From: Paraburkholderia kururiensis JCM 10599 = LMG 19447
GTDB taxonomy: Bacteria; Pseudomonadota; Gammaproteobacteria; Burkholderiales; Burkholderiaceae
Assembly: GCF_003986935.1 (NCBI RefSeq)
Contig: NZ_RJZE01000031.1
Coordinates: forward strand, 25,066-89,065
DNA length: 64,000 nt
Reading direction: 5' to 3'
Position numbers and translations under genes: made by a program. The notes beneath the pieces are model-generated. The model was not told the origin of the DNA, ran no database searches, and saw nothing but the letters and a program-made list of their open reading frames with translations. Positions 27,544-36,298 of the stretch are shown here, one piece after another (positions within the stretch are counted from its first letter, which is position 1; the number at the start of each line of letters is the position of its first letter).

Positions 27544-28176
27544 TCATCCGGTCAGCGCTTGCGCCCGCACCCACTCCGCGTCCCACGCCTGCGCGAGCCG
27601 GCCGCAAACCTGAAGCGCCGGCACCTCGCGCTCGAAGTCCACGAACACGATGCGATCGGCCCAGGCCGGCTTCGCGGGACGTTCGCTGCTGCGGCCGTCG
27701 GTGAGAATCCAGAGCGCGCGGTGCTGTGCCGGTTGTCTGCGCGCGGCACGCTGAAGCACCTGGCCCGCTGTGCGCAGGCCGAGCGCGAAAGGCGTTCCGC
27801 CTCCGCCGCCCACGGGCGCGAGCCATCGTTCGTTCCACCAGCGCGGCACGCCCGGACCGAAGCGCACGTCAGCGCGCACACCGCCGAAAGAGACCAGCGC
27901 CACCTCGACGCGTGCCCGCGCCGCGGAATCGAAGCAGCGCACCAGCAGGCCCTTGGCGAGCGCGAAACGTTCGCCGCCCAGCATCGACGCCGAGCAGTCC
28001 AGCACGAAGCAATGCAACTCGCCGCGCTCCGCGGTTTGGCGCACGTAGCGCAGATGGTCCGCGCGCAGCGGCGCGTTGCGCTTGCGCGCGAAGGTGGCGG
28101 GCCACGCGATGCGCGTGCTGCTGCCTGTGCCGATGCTCGTGCGAGGTCCGCCATCGCGCCGTGCGCTCACGCCCAC
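27544..28176 (-). CDS. VWA domain protein, ChlD-like partner of the cobaltochelatase
   Basis: The 210-residue protein is essentially one von Willebrand A domain. The MIDAS metal site DCSASM is at about 60-65, with the second-motif Thr in GGGGTPFALGL and an Asp in ILTDGRSSE. It corresponds to the C-terminal part of magnesium chelatase subunit D. Next to chlI and cobN it probably acts in the AAA+ motor that drives cobalt insertion, the role CobT has in other aerobic pathways. GTG 28176 is the likely start; it follows chlI by 56 bases and ends the operon. The N-terminal AAA-like half of full ChlD is absent. Confidence 0.85.
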   Translation of the reverse strand: MGVSARRDGGPRTSIGTGSSTRIAWPATFARKRNAPLRADHLRYVRQTAERGELHCFVLDCSASMLGGERFALAKGLLVRCFDSAARARVEVALVSFGGVRADVRFGPGVPRWWNERWLAPVGGGGGTPFALGLRTAGQVLQRAARRQPAQHRALWILTDGRSSERPAKPAWADRIVFVDFEREVPALQVCGRLAQAWDAEWVRAQALTG

Positions 28177-28232
28177 TTCACCCGGCCATCGGAATCCGCT
28201 GCGCGAGTCAGCGGCGGCGCCTTTCCGATGGC

Positions 28233-29381
28233 TCAGCGTTTTTTTACGGACAGCGGGATCACGCCCTTCACGTTGGCGATGTCCGTGTGCTCGGGCGCAA
28301 GGTAGCCCCAGTCGCGCTCGCCGCCCGGGCTCGGCGTTCCGGCGTCGGGTTGCGCCGCTGCCGTGTGCGGCGGCGATCCATGACGAACGTCGCCGCCTTC
28401 TGTGGAACGGCCTTTCTCTTCGTGAGCGGCGCCAGCCGTGTCACCTCGCGGTGCAGACGACGAGCCAGGCGATGCAGCCCGCTCGCCGCGTTGCCCGCCC
28501 TCCTCCTCGCGTCGCCGATGCCGCAACACCGCGGGCGCCACGCGGTCCACGTGTGCGGTCGTGATGGCCGTGGCGCGCTCCAGCGCGGCCAGCGCGCGGG
28601 CTGCACGCAACATGACGAGGTCGGCACGCAAGCCGTCCACGCCCGCTTCGATGCAACGCGCGCTCACGTCGGCGTGAATCGCGTCATCGAAGGCGAGCGC
28701 GGGCAGCGCTTCACGTGCCTCGCGAATGCGTTGCGCCACGGCTTGCTGCTCGTCGGCATAGGCGCGGCAAAACGCATCGGGGTCCGCGTCGAATGCGAGC
28801 CGCGTCTTCACGATCTGCTGCCGCGCGGCCACATCGAAGCAGTTGTCGAGTTCGACCATGAGCCCGAAGCGGTCCAGCAACTGCGGGCGCAGTTCGCCCT
28901 CTTCCGGGTTCATGGTGCCGATCAGCACGAAGCGCGCCGCGTGGTTGTGCGACACGCCGTCGCGCTCCACCACGTTCACGCCGCTTGCGGCGGCGTCGAG
29001 CACGGCGTCCACGAGCGCGTCGTCGAGCAGGTTCACCTCGTCCACGTACAGCACGCCGTGATGCGCCTGCGCGAGCAAGCCTGGCGAAAACGTGACGCTG
29101 CCGCCGCGCAGCGCTTCGTTCAGGTCGAGCGAGCCCACGAGCCGCTCCTGGGTCGCGCCGAGCGGCAGCGTGACGAAGCGGCCCTCGGGCAGCAGTTCGG
29201 CCAGCGAGCGCGCCGCCGTCGATTTCGCCGTGCCGCGCGGCCCGCTCACCAGCACGCCGCCCACGCCGGGGTCCACGGCGGCGAGCAACAGCGCTTCGCG
29301 CAACGCGGTCTGGCCGACGAGGGCACTGAACGGATAGGATCGCGGCAACATGCCGGGCACAGATTCAGCGGATGCGTTCAC
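28233..29381 (-). CDS. ChlI/BchI-type AAA+ chelatase subunit
   Basis: The 382-residue ATPase has Walker A GPRGTAKST at about 47-55, Walker B VLYVDE at about 110-115, and sensor-like GTMNPEEGELRPQLLDRFG. It resembles the magnesium chelatase I subunit but sits in a cobalamin operon, so it most likely powers CobN in place of CobS. The last 80 or so residues are a Gly/Ser/Glu-rich tail absent from minimal ChlI proteins, ending in VKGVIPLSVKKR. The start is GTG 29381 behind AGAGG; it overlaps the cobN stop by 4 bases. Confidence 0.92.
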   Translation of the reverse strand: MNASAESVPGMLPRSYPFSALVGQTALREALLLAAVDPGVGGVLVSGPRGTAKSTAARSLAELLPEGRFVTLPLGATQERLVGSLDLNEALRGGSVTFSPGLLAQAHHGVLYVDEVNLLDDALVDAVLDAAASGVNVVERDGVSHNHAARFVLIGTMNPEEGELRPQLLDRFGLMVELDNCFDVAARQQIVKTRLAFDADPDAFCRAYADEQQAVAQRIREAREALPALAFDDAIHADVSARCIEAGVDGLRADLVMLRAARALAALERATAITTAHVDRVAPAVLRHRRREEEGGQRGERAASPGSSSAPRGDTAGAAHEEKGRSTEGGDVRHGSPPHTAAAQPDAGTPSPGGERDWGYLAPEHTDIANVKGVIPLSVKKR

Positions 29382-32300
29382 GATGACCTCTCTTCAATGC
29401 GCTCGTCGATGGCGAGCAACTGGCTTTCGATCTGCGCGCGCCGTTCGCCGGGCGCCTGCCACAGGCCGCGGTCCATCGCCTCGATCAGCCGCTCGCACAC
29501 CGAACGCAGCGCGTGCGGATTGTGCTGCTGCATGAAAGCGCGCGTGTCGGCGTCGTTGACGTAGGCGTCCGCCACCAGCGCGTATTGATGGTCCGAGACG
29601 ACGCGTGCGGTCGCGTCGTAGCCGAACAGGTAGTCCACGGTCGCGGCGATTTCCGCGGCCCCCTTGTAGCCGTGGCGCTTCACGCCGTCCAGCCACTTCG
29701 GATTGACCACACGCGAGCGGATCACGCGCGCTATCTCTTCGGCGAGCGGACGCACGCGCGGTGCGGCCGGGTTGCTGTGGTCGCCGTGATAAACCTGCGG
29801 CTGCTGTCCCGCGAAATGACGGACAGCCGCCGTCATGCCGCCGTGGAACTGGTGGTAGTCGTTCGAATCAAGCACGTCGTGCTCGCGGTTGTCCTGGTTC
29901 TGGAGCACGACGTCGATGGTGGCAAGCCGCGTAGCGAACGCGCCGTGCGCGGCTTCGCCCGCGCCCGTCTGCGTGTACGCGTAGCCGCCCCAGGCGCGAT
30001 ACGCTTCGGCGAGGTCTTCGTCGGTCTGCCACTGGCGCGTGTCGATCATCTGTTGCAAGCCCGCACCGTAGGCGCCGGGCCGCGCGCTGAACACGCGCCA
30101 GCCGGCCCGCTGGCGGGCTTCCTGCGCGTCGAGCCCGCGTGCGATCCACGCGTCGCGCTCGCGCAACACGCGCGCGCGAATGGGGTTCACGTCCTCGGGC
30201 TCGTCGTCGAGATCCGCCACGGCCTGCACGGCGGCGTCGAACAGATGCATCACGTTCGGAAACGCGTCGCGGAAGAAGCCCGACACGCGCAGCGTGACGT
30301 CGATACGCGGACGCTCCAGCGCGCCCGCCGGCAGAATCTCGAAGTCCGTCACGCGATGGCTGCCCGCCGCCCACTTCGGCCGCACGCCGATGAGCGCCAG
30401 CGCCTGGGCGATGTCGTCGCCGCCCGTGCGCATGGTCGCCGTGCCCCAGACCGAGAGACCGATGGCGCGCGGATAGTCGCCGTGCTCCTGAAGATGCCGC
30501 TCCACCAACTGGCGCGCCGACTTCACGCCGAGCGCCCACGCGGCCTGAGTGGGAATGGCGCGCGTATCCACCGAATAAAAGTTGCGGCCCGTGGGCAGGA
30601 CATCGGGGCGGCCGCGTGACGGCGAGCCGCTGGGGCCCGGCGGCACGAAGCGGCCTTCCAGACCGCGCGTGAGCTGGCGCAATTCTTCGCTGCCGCAGGC
30701 GTCGAGACGCGGCAGCACGTCGTCGCGCAGACGGTGCAGCACCTGGGTCGCGAGCGGCAAGGCGGTTGCTGCTTGCGCGGCATCGAGCAAACCGGCAAGG
30801 CGGGATGGCCCCGCATCCGCGCGAGCCGCTTCTGCCGCTTCTGCCGCTTCTGCCGCATCAATCCCTTCAGCCGCATCGCCCGCCGTCGCTTCGCAGACGC
30901 CTCCGAGCAACACCGCCGCCAGTTGCTCCAGTCGCTCGCGGGTGTCGCCGTTGTGGCGCCACGGCGCATCGCTCACGGCTTCGAGCCACGCGGGCCGCGG
31001 GCCGGTCCACGGTGTCGACCATTCCGCCGTCAGCGGATCGAAGCAATCAGCGATGCCGAGATCTTTCGCGAGCGCATCGATCAAGCCCGCGTTCGCGCCC
31101 TGGCCGTCGCCGGCAGGAAAGCGTGCGAGCGCGAGCAGCGTGTCGCGTCGCTCGCGCCCTTGGGGCGAATGGCCGAACACGTGCAGGCCGTCGCGAATCT
31201 GCGCTTCCTTCAGCTCACAGAGCCATGCGTCCACGCGCACGAGCAGCGCGTCTTCCTCGTCCGCCCCGCGCGGTTTTGCGACGCTCAGTTCCTCGTGCAG
31301 CCTGTGCTTCACGATGGTCTCGAGAATGCTTGCGCGCAGCAGCTTCGCGCGCCGCGCGTCGACCATCAGCGCCTCGTAGTATTCGTCGACCTGGCGTTCG
31401 AGGTCCTGCATCGGCCCGTAGTTTTCGGCGCGCGTGAGCGGCGGCATCAGATGATCGACGATCACCGCATGCGCGCGCCGTTTCGCCTGGCTGCCCTCGC
31501 CGGGGTCGTTGACGATGAACGGATAGAGATGCGGCGTGGGCCCCAGCGTGAGGTCGGGCCAGCACTGCTCGCTCAACGCCACGCTCTTGCCGGGCAGCCA
31601 TTCGAGGCTGCCGTGCTTGCCCACGTGGACGATCGCGTCCACGCCGAACGTGTGGCGCAGCCAGAAGTAGAACGCGAGATACGCGTGCGGCGGCACGAGG
31701 TCGGCGTCGTGATAGCTCGCGTAGTCCGCAGCCTCGCGCGAGCGCGAGGGCTGAATGCCCACGAACACGTGGCCGCAGCGCCATCCCGCGATCATGAAAC
31801 GGCCGCGGCGCACCGTGGGGTCCTGCTCGGGCGCCCCCCATCGTGCGTTCAGCGCGTCGCGCACCTCGGCGGGCAATGCGTTGAAGTGCGCGAGGTAGTC
31901 GTCGAGCGCAAGGCTCTGCAAGGCGGGACGCAGGTCGCGCACGGTGGGGTCGTTGGTTACGCCTTCGGTCAGGCGGTCCATCAACGCGGCGCCGTTTGCG
32001 GGCACTTCGGCCACGCGATAGCCTTCGGCAAGCAACGTTTGCAGAATGCCCACCACCGACGCCGGCGTATCGAGCCCCACGCCGTTGCCGATGCGCCCTT
32101 CGCTCATCGGGTAGTTGGCGAGCACGAGCGCCACGCGCTTGTCGCCGTTCGGCAAGCTGCGCAGCCTGCACCAACGCCGGCTCAACTCGCCCACGAACGC
32201 CACGCGTTCCGCGTCGGGCTGATAGCGCACCACGTCCACTTCGGTATGCGGACAGCGCCACGCGAAGCCCTTGAAACTCACGGCACGCGTGACGATGCGC

Positions 32301-33310
32301 CCGTCCACCTCGGGCAGCGCGACGTGCATGGCGATGTCGCGCGAATGCAGACCCTGGTTGTCTTTGAGCCAGTCGTCGCGATTGCCCGAACTCAGAATCA
32401 CCTGGAACACGGGCGCGTCGCCCGTGAGCGCGAGCGATGCAGGGGCAGCGGGGTCATCCAGCGACGACGCCGCGAACGCCGTCGTATTGAGCACGAGCGC
32501 GACGCCATGGTCGGCACACAGCTGCGCGACGACGTCGCGGCTCATCGCATCTTTCAGCGACGTCACGGCGATGGGCAACGGGTTCATGCCGCGTGCTTCG
32601 AGCGCTTCGATCAGCGCATCGAACACGGCCGTGTTGGCGGCCTGCACGTGCGCGCGATAGAAGAGCAGCGCGACCACCGGCGCGCCTTCGCGCCAGCGGG
32701 CCTGCCAGTCTGCGACCGTCGGCAGGGTTGCCGCCGTGCGGGCCTCATTCGCGGGATTCGCCGGGTAGTACAGCATCGCAGCGGGCAGCGGCACGGGCGG
32801 CGCGGGCTCGCGGCCCCAGCCCAGCGCGTGCCAGGCGATGGCGCGCAGGAAGCCTTCGGCATTCGCGAGGCCGCCTTCGCGCAGATAGCGCCACAGTTGC
32901 CGGCACAGCGCGGCGTCGGCGGTGCTTCTCGCAATGAGATTCGGGTCTTCCTGCAAATCGCCCGAAAACATCGCCAGCGTCTGGCCCTTGCGCTGCGCGA
33001 GTTCCACCACGCGCTCGATGCCGTAAGGCCAATACGCTTCGCCGCCCAGATGGTCCACCACGACCACGCGCGCATGCTGCAACACGTCGTCGATATAGAA
33101 GTCCACCGACGCGGGCTGGCGCAGGAACGCGACATTCGCGAGCCGCAGGCTCGGAAAGCCCGGCCCCATGCGTTCGATCACGCTCGCGAGCAGCGAGAGC
33201 GTGGTGTCGGCCGAACTGAGCACGACGATGTCGGCCGGACGCTGGTCGATGCGGATCACGCCCGCCGTGTCGTCGACGAAACCGCCGGGTACGGTGCGCA
33301 GCAGATGCAT
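29378..33310 (-). CDS. cobN: Cobaltochelatase subunit CobN
   Basis: The 1310-residue large subunit binds the corrin ring and cobalt in the ATP-dependent chelatase acting on hydrogenobyrinic acid a,c-diamide. Recognisable stretches are VHVGKHGSLEWLPGKSVALS, LYPFIVNDPGEGSQAKRRAH, GLSVWGTATMRTGGDDIAQA and RSRVVNPKWLDGVKRHGYKG. The length is usual for the family. A run of Ala-Ala-Glu repeats (AAEAAEAAEAARAD) marks an expandable loop encoded near 30835. It starts 6 bases after cobW ends, and chlI follows with a 4-base overlap, so all four genes of this operon should be co-translated. Confidence 0.96.
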   Translation of the reverse strand: MHLLRTVPGGFVDDTAGVIRIDQRPADIVVLSSADTTLSLLASVIERMGPGFPSLRLANVAFLRQPASVDFYIDDVLQHARVVVVDHLGGEAYWPYGIERVVELAQRKGQTLAMFSGDLQEDPNLIARSTADAALCRQLWRYLREGGLANAEGFLRAIAWHALGWGREPAPPVPLPAAMLYYPANPANEARTAATLPTVADWQARWREGAPVVALLFYRAHVQAANTAVFDALIEALEARGMNPLPIAVTSLKDAMSRDVVAQLCADHGVALVLNTTAFAASSLDDPAAPASLALTGDAPVFQVILSSGNRDDWLKDNQGLHSRDIAMHVALPEVDGRIVTRAVSFKGFAWRCPHTEVDVVRYQPDAERVAFVGELSRRWCRLRSLPNGDKRVALVLANYPMSEGRIGNGVGLDTPASVVGILQTLLAEGYRVAEVPANGAALMDRLTEGVTNDPTVRDLRPALQSLALDDYLAHFNALPAEVRDALNARWGAPEQDPTVRRGRFMIAGWRCGHVFVGIQPSRSREAADYASYHDADLVPPHAYLAFYFWLRHTFGVDAIVHVGKHGSLEWLPGKSVALSEQCWPDLTLGPTPHLYPFIVNDPGEGSQAKRRAHAVIVDHLMPPLTRAENYGPMQDLERQVDEYYEALMVDARRAKLLRASILETIVKHRLHEELSVAKPRGADEEDALLVRVDAWLCELKEAQIRDGLHVFGHSPQGRERRDTLLALARFPAGDGQGANAGLIDALAKDLGIADCFDPLTAEWSTPWTGPRPAWLEAVSDAPWRHNGDTRERLEQLAAVLLGGVCEATAGDAAEGIDAAEAAEAAEAARADAGPSRLAGLLDAAQAATALPLATQVLHRLRDDVLPRLDACGSEELRQLTRGLEGRFVPPGPSGSPSRGRPDVLPTGRNFYSVDTRAIPTQAAWALGVKSARQLVERHLQEHGDYPRAIGLSVWGTATMRTGGDDIAQALALIGVRPKWAAGSHRVTDFEILPAGALERPRIDVTLRVSGFFRDAFPNVMHLFDAAVQAVADLDDEPEDVNPIRARVLRERDAWIARGLDAQEARQRAGWRVFSARPGAYGAGLQQMIDTRQWQTDEDLAEAYRAWGGYAYTQTGAGEAAHGAFATRLATIDVVLQNQDNREHDVLDSNDYHQFHGGMTAAVRHFAGQQPQVYHGDHSNPAAPRVRPLAEEIARVIRSRVVNPKWLDGVKRHGYKGAAEIAATVDYLFGYDATARVVSDHQYALVADAYVNDADTRAFMQQHNPHALRSVCERLIEAMDRGLWQAPGERRAQIESQLLAIDERIEERSS

Positions 33311-33316
33311 GGCGGT

Positions 33317-34444
33317 CTAGCGTCCCGTGGCTTCGGCGGTGACGGAGGCCAGCGCCGCGTCGAACGCTGCTTGCAGCACGGCCTGATCGAGGTCTTCGCC
33401 AATCAGGACGAAGCGGCTCGTGCGCGCCTGATGGCCCATTTCGTCACGCATTTCATCCTCACGCCAGCGGCGGTCGAAGTAGCTGTCGAAGCGCCGGCCC
33501 ACGCCTTGAATGACGAGCCGCATCGGCGCGCCGGGCAGCGCGGCGAAGCCCTTCGCGCGGTAGATGGTGTGACGTTCCACGAGCGCGCCCAGCGCCGCAA
33601 TGGCCGCCTCGCGCGTGGCCGGCGCACCCGTGACGACGACCGAATCGAAGTCGTCGTGATGGTGATGGTCGGGATCGTTCGACGAGCCGTGATGGTCGGG
33701 ACGTTGATCGATGGTGGCTTCGGACGCCGCCGCGAGCCCGAGCAACGCGGGCAGCGCAAGCTGACCGCCCTGCGCGCGCAGAATCTTCACGTGCGGCGGC
33801 AGTTCTTCGCGAATCAGCGCCTCCACGGCGGCCTGCTCCGCTTCGCCGATGAGGTCCGTCTTGTTGAGCACGACGAGGTCCGCAGCGCTCAATTGATCTT
33901 CGAACAGTTCGTGCAGCGGCGACTCGTGATCGAGATTCGGATCGGCGCGGCGCTGCGCGTCCACGGCGTTCGGGTCCGCGGCGAACTGGCCGCTCGCGGC
34001 GGCGGGTCCGTCTACCATCGTCACGACGGCGTCCACGGTGAAGCTGTTGCGAATCGAAGGCCAGTTGAAGGCCTGCACGAGCGGCTTGGGCAGCGCGAGC
34101 CCCGACGTTTCGATCAGCACGTGGTCGATCTGCGCGCGCCGCTCCACGAGCGCTTCCATCACGGGGAAAAATTCTTCCTGCACCGTGCAGCACAGGCAGC
34201 CGTTCGCGAGTTCGTAGAGCTGGCCTTCGCTCCCGTTGCCGCCTTCGCTGTCGCCTTCATCGCAGCCGATGCCGCAGCCCTTCAGTATTTCGCCGTCGAT
34301 GCCGAGTTCGCCGAACTCGTTGACGATGACGGCGATGCGCAGGCCGTTGGCCTCGCGAAGAATGTGACGCAGCAGCGTGGTTTTGCCGCTGCCGAGAAAG
34401 CCGGTGACGATGGTCACGGGAATCTTGCGCATGAGTTCTGACAT
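33317..34444 (-). CDS. cobW: CobW family GTPase/metallochaperone
   Basis: The 375-residue G3E-family GTPase has P-loop GFLGSGKTT at about 15-23, the metal-binding motif CLCC at about 83-86 (YELANGCLCCTVQ), and VLNKTDLIG as the guanine-recognition NKxD. A His/Asp-rich segment around residues 243-265 (DPDHHHHDD) could bind extra metal. It is thought to deliver cobalt to the chelatase. ATG 34444 with GAGG 6 bases upstream is the start; the longer frame to 34618 is not protein-like. It is the first gene after a cobalamin riboswitch. Confidence 0.94.
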   Translation of the reverse strand: MSELMRKIPVTIVTGFLGSGKTTLLRHILREANGLRIAVIVNEFGELGIDGEILKGCGIGCDEGDSEGGNGSEGQLYELANGCLCCTVQEEFFPVMEALVERRAQIDHVLIETSGLALPKPLVQAFNWPSIRNSFTVDAVVTMVDGPAAASGQFAADPNAVDAQRRADPNLDHESPLHELFEDQLSAADLVVLNKTDLIGEAEQAAVEALIREELPPHVKILRAQGGQLALPALLGLAAASEATIDQRPDHHGSSNDPDHHHHDDFDSVVVTGAPATREAAIAALGALVERHTIYRAKGFAALPGAPMRLVIQGVGRRFDSYFDRRWREDEMRDEMGHQARTSRFVLIGEDLDQAVLQAAFDAALASVTAEATGR

Positions 34445-34672
34445 GCGGGGCCTCGATGGTTCAGGTAGTGGCCGTGCCACGCCGCACGATGCGCGCCTCA
34501 CGCGTCGCATGGAAGGTGCATGAAGCAACCTGACTTGCCGAAGCAAAAGAAGCCACGCTGGAAAGCAGTCAGGCGCCCTGGCGGGTCGAGCCGATTGAGC
34601 AACGGCCGGCATGCGCATAACGATGCCGACCCAGCGGAACGCCGCTCACCCGCAGCGCCCACTCTTCGCTCT

Positions 34673-34924
34673 GGCCGGTATCCGGGCTGGCGAAAGCGCC
34701 GCTTCACCTTCCCACGCGAGTGATGTTGTTTCTCGCGCAGTGGTTGTCTGCATGCGCGGCCTTGCGCGCATACATCGAAGCCGGCTCCGCATCGCATGTC
34801 GCGATGCTTTCGCTTACCGTTGCGGGGGCAGCACAGTTTGGTTCGGACCGTGCGTCAATAGACGGCGAACCGCTGTTTCCCGTTTAACTGCGCGCGCAAG
34901 GAACGCGCGCGCGAGCACCAGATC
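34673..34924 (-). ncRNA. Cobalamin riboswitch upstream of cobW
   Basis: Read on the minus strand it shows GGTGC near 34915, the core GCTGCCCCCGCAACGGTAAG, CCACTG, GGGAAGGTGAAGC and the B12 box AGCCCGGATACCGGCC (plus-strand 34673-34688). It lies 228 bases before cobW and should repress cobW-cobN-chlI-chlD when cobalamin is available. The B12 box differs from the copy at 22512-22527 at several positions, so the two are not a recent duplication. Confidence 0.93.
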
Positions 34925-34980
34925 GCCACGGAGTGTAGGTGCCACGGCAGGCTGCGTCAAGGAAGCCCGGCGGCTGCAAA

Positions 34981-35046
34981 GGCCCTGGGTGAGCGGCCTG
35001 GGTGAGGGGCTTGGGTCGGCGGCCTGTGCGAGGGGCCTGTGCTATC
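34981..35046. repeat. 13-14-bp imperfect tandem repeat (GGCCTGGGTGAGG)
   Basis: Five units start at 34981 (14 bases), 34995, 35008, 35021 and 35034. They drift from GGCCTGGGTGAGG to GGCCTGTGCGAGG and GGCCTGTGCTATC. The block lies between the riboswitch and cobE and ends about 60 bases before the cobE start, where a promoter for the plus-strand operon would be expected. Confidence 0.6.
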
Positions 35047-35104
35047 GTATGCGCCCGCCTGCGGATGGGCGCGGGCCTATCCAACCCAGTCGATTCAACC
35101 CAGC

Positions 35105-35698
35105 ATGAGCCGCACCGCAATGCCGGATTCGTTGACCGCCGCGAACGCGCAAACCGCACAGCCGGTTCGCGACGCCGATGCCACGCATGCCACCCAAGCC
35201 ACCGATGCCGCCAACCGCGCGGCCACCCACCGCTCGGGCCGCTCGCTCGTGCTCGGCATCGGCTGCCGGCGAGGCGTGTCGCTCGATCAGATCGAAGCCG
35301 CGGTGCAAGCGGCGCTGCGCGATGTAGCAGACGATGATGACGCTGCACACCGCGCTTCAACGCATATCGGCGAACACGTCGCCTGCCTCGCCACCCTCGA
35401 CTCGAAAGCGCACGAGCCCGCCTTGCTTGCGTTCTGCCATCGCCACGCGTTGCCGCTGAAGGTTTTTTCCGCAGACGAGATCGCCGCCTGCCTGCGTGAG
35501 CACCCTGACCTCGCCCGTTCGCCCGCCGCGCTCGACCATGTCGGCGTAGCAGCCGTGTGCGAGCCGTGCGCGCTGCTCGCGGCGCGAGGCGGCCGGCTCG
35601 TCGCAGCGAAACGCGCCTGCGACGGTGTGACAGTCGCCATTGCCGACGCGCACGCATCCCGGCACAGCCCCAATCAGCCACCCATGAGGACACCATGA
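35105..35698 (+). CDS. cobE: CobE / CbiG C-terminal domain protein
   Basis: The 197-residue protein has about 45 low-complexity N-terminal residues (Ala/Thr/Asp) and then a CobE/CbiG-C domain with the intact motif VLGIGCRRGVSLDQIEAAV. VACLATLDSKAHEPALLAFC and VGVAAVCEPCALLAARGGRL follow. CobE-type proteins assist the ring-contraction part of the pathway. It may complement the damaged domain in the CbiG-CobJ fusion. ATG 35105 is used; an ATG at 35120 is possible. Its stop overlaps cobO (ATGA). Confidence 0.87.
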   Translation: MSRTAMPDSLTAANAQTAQPVRDADATHATQATDAANRAATHRSGRSLVLGIGCRRGVSLDQIEAAVQAALRDVADDDDAAHRASTHIGEHVACLATLDSKAHEPALLAFCHRHALPLKVFSADEIAACLREHPDLARSPAALDHVGVAAVCEPCALLAARGGRLVAAKRACDGVTVAIADAHASRHSPNQPPMRTP

Positions 35699-36297
35699 AG
35701 ACCGATCCCGACGCGCATCAGCGCATGACGCAACGGCGCCGCGAAGGGCACGAGAAGAAGCAGGCGGCGGCCACCGTCGAAAAGGGCCTGCTGATCGTGC
35801 ATACCGGCAACGGCAAGGGCAAGAGCACCGCCGCCTTCGGCATGGGCGTGCGCATGCTGGGGCACGGTCAGCGCCTTGGCGTCGTGCAGTTCATCAAGGG
35901 CGCGCTGCACACGTCCGAGCGCGACTTCCTCGGCACTCACCCGCAGTGCGATTTCGTGACCATGGGCGACGGCTACACCTGGAACACGCAGAATCGCGAC
36001 GCCGACATCGCCACCGCGCGCAAGGGCTGGAACGAGGCCGTGCGCATGATCGAGAGCGGCGAATACTGCATGGTGATTCTCGACGAACTGAACACCGTGC
36101 TGAAGTATGAATACCTGCCGCTCGACGAAGTGCTCGGCGTGCTGCAAGCGCGCGACCCGAGCCTGCACGTCGTGGTGACGGGGCGCCATGCGCCGGATGC
36201 GCTCATCGACGCCGCCGATCTCGTCACCGAAATGCGGCTCGTCAAACACCCTTATCGCGAGCAGGGCGTGAAGGCCCAGCGCGGCGTGGAGTTCTGA
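35695..36297 (+). CDS. cobO: Cob(I)yrinic acid a,c-diamide adenosyltransferase
   Basis: The 200-residue protein is of the CobO/BtuR family. The P-loop TGNGKGKST is at about 37-45, with VVQFIKGALHTSERDFL and VILDELNTVLKYEYLPLDEV after it. The late VTGRHAPDALIDAADLVTEM is characteristic. It attaches the adenosyl group to reduced cobalt using ATP. It overlaps cobE by 4 bases and is followed directly by cobB. Confidence 0.95.
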   Translation: MKTDPDAHQRMTQRRREGHEKKQAAATVEKGLLIVHTGNGKGKSTAAFGMGVRMLGHGQRLGVVQFIKGALHTSERDFLGTHPQCDFVTMGDGYTWNTQNRDADIATARKGWNEAVRMIESGEYCMVILDELNTVLKYEYLPLDEVLGVLQARDPSLHVVVTGRHAPDALIDAADLVTEMRLVKHPYREQGVKAQRGVEF

Positions 36298-36298
36298 A

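Noticed and set aside
30734..34441. Very long open frame on the plus strand opposite cobN and cobW (over 1200 codons)
   Set aside because: It is the mirror of high-GC coding sequence. The translation is Arg/His/Val-rich with no family features, while the minus strand encodes clear CobN and CobW proteins.
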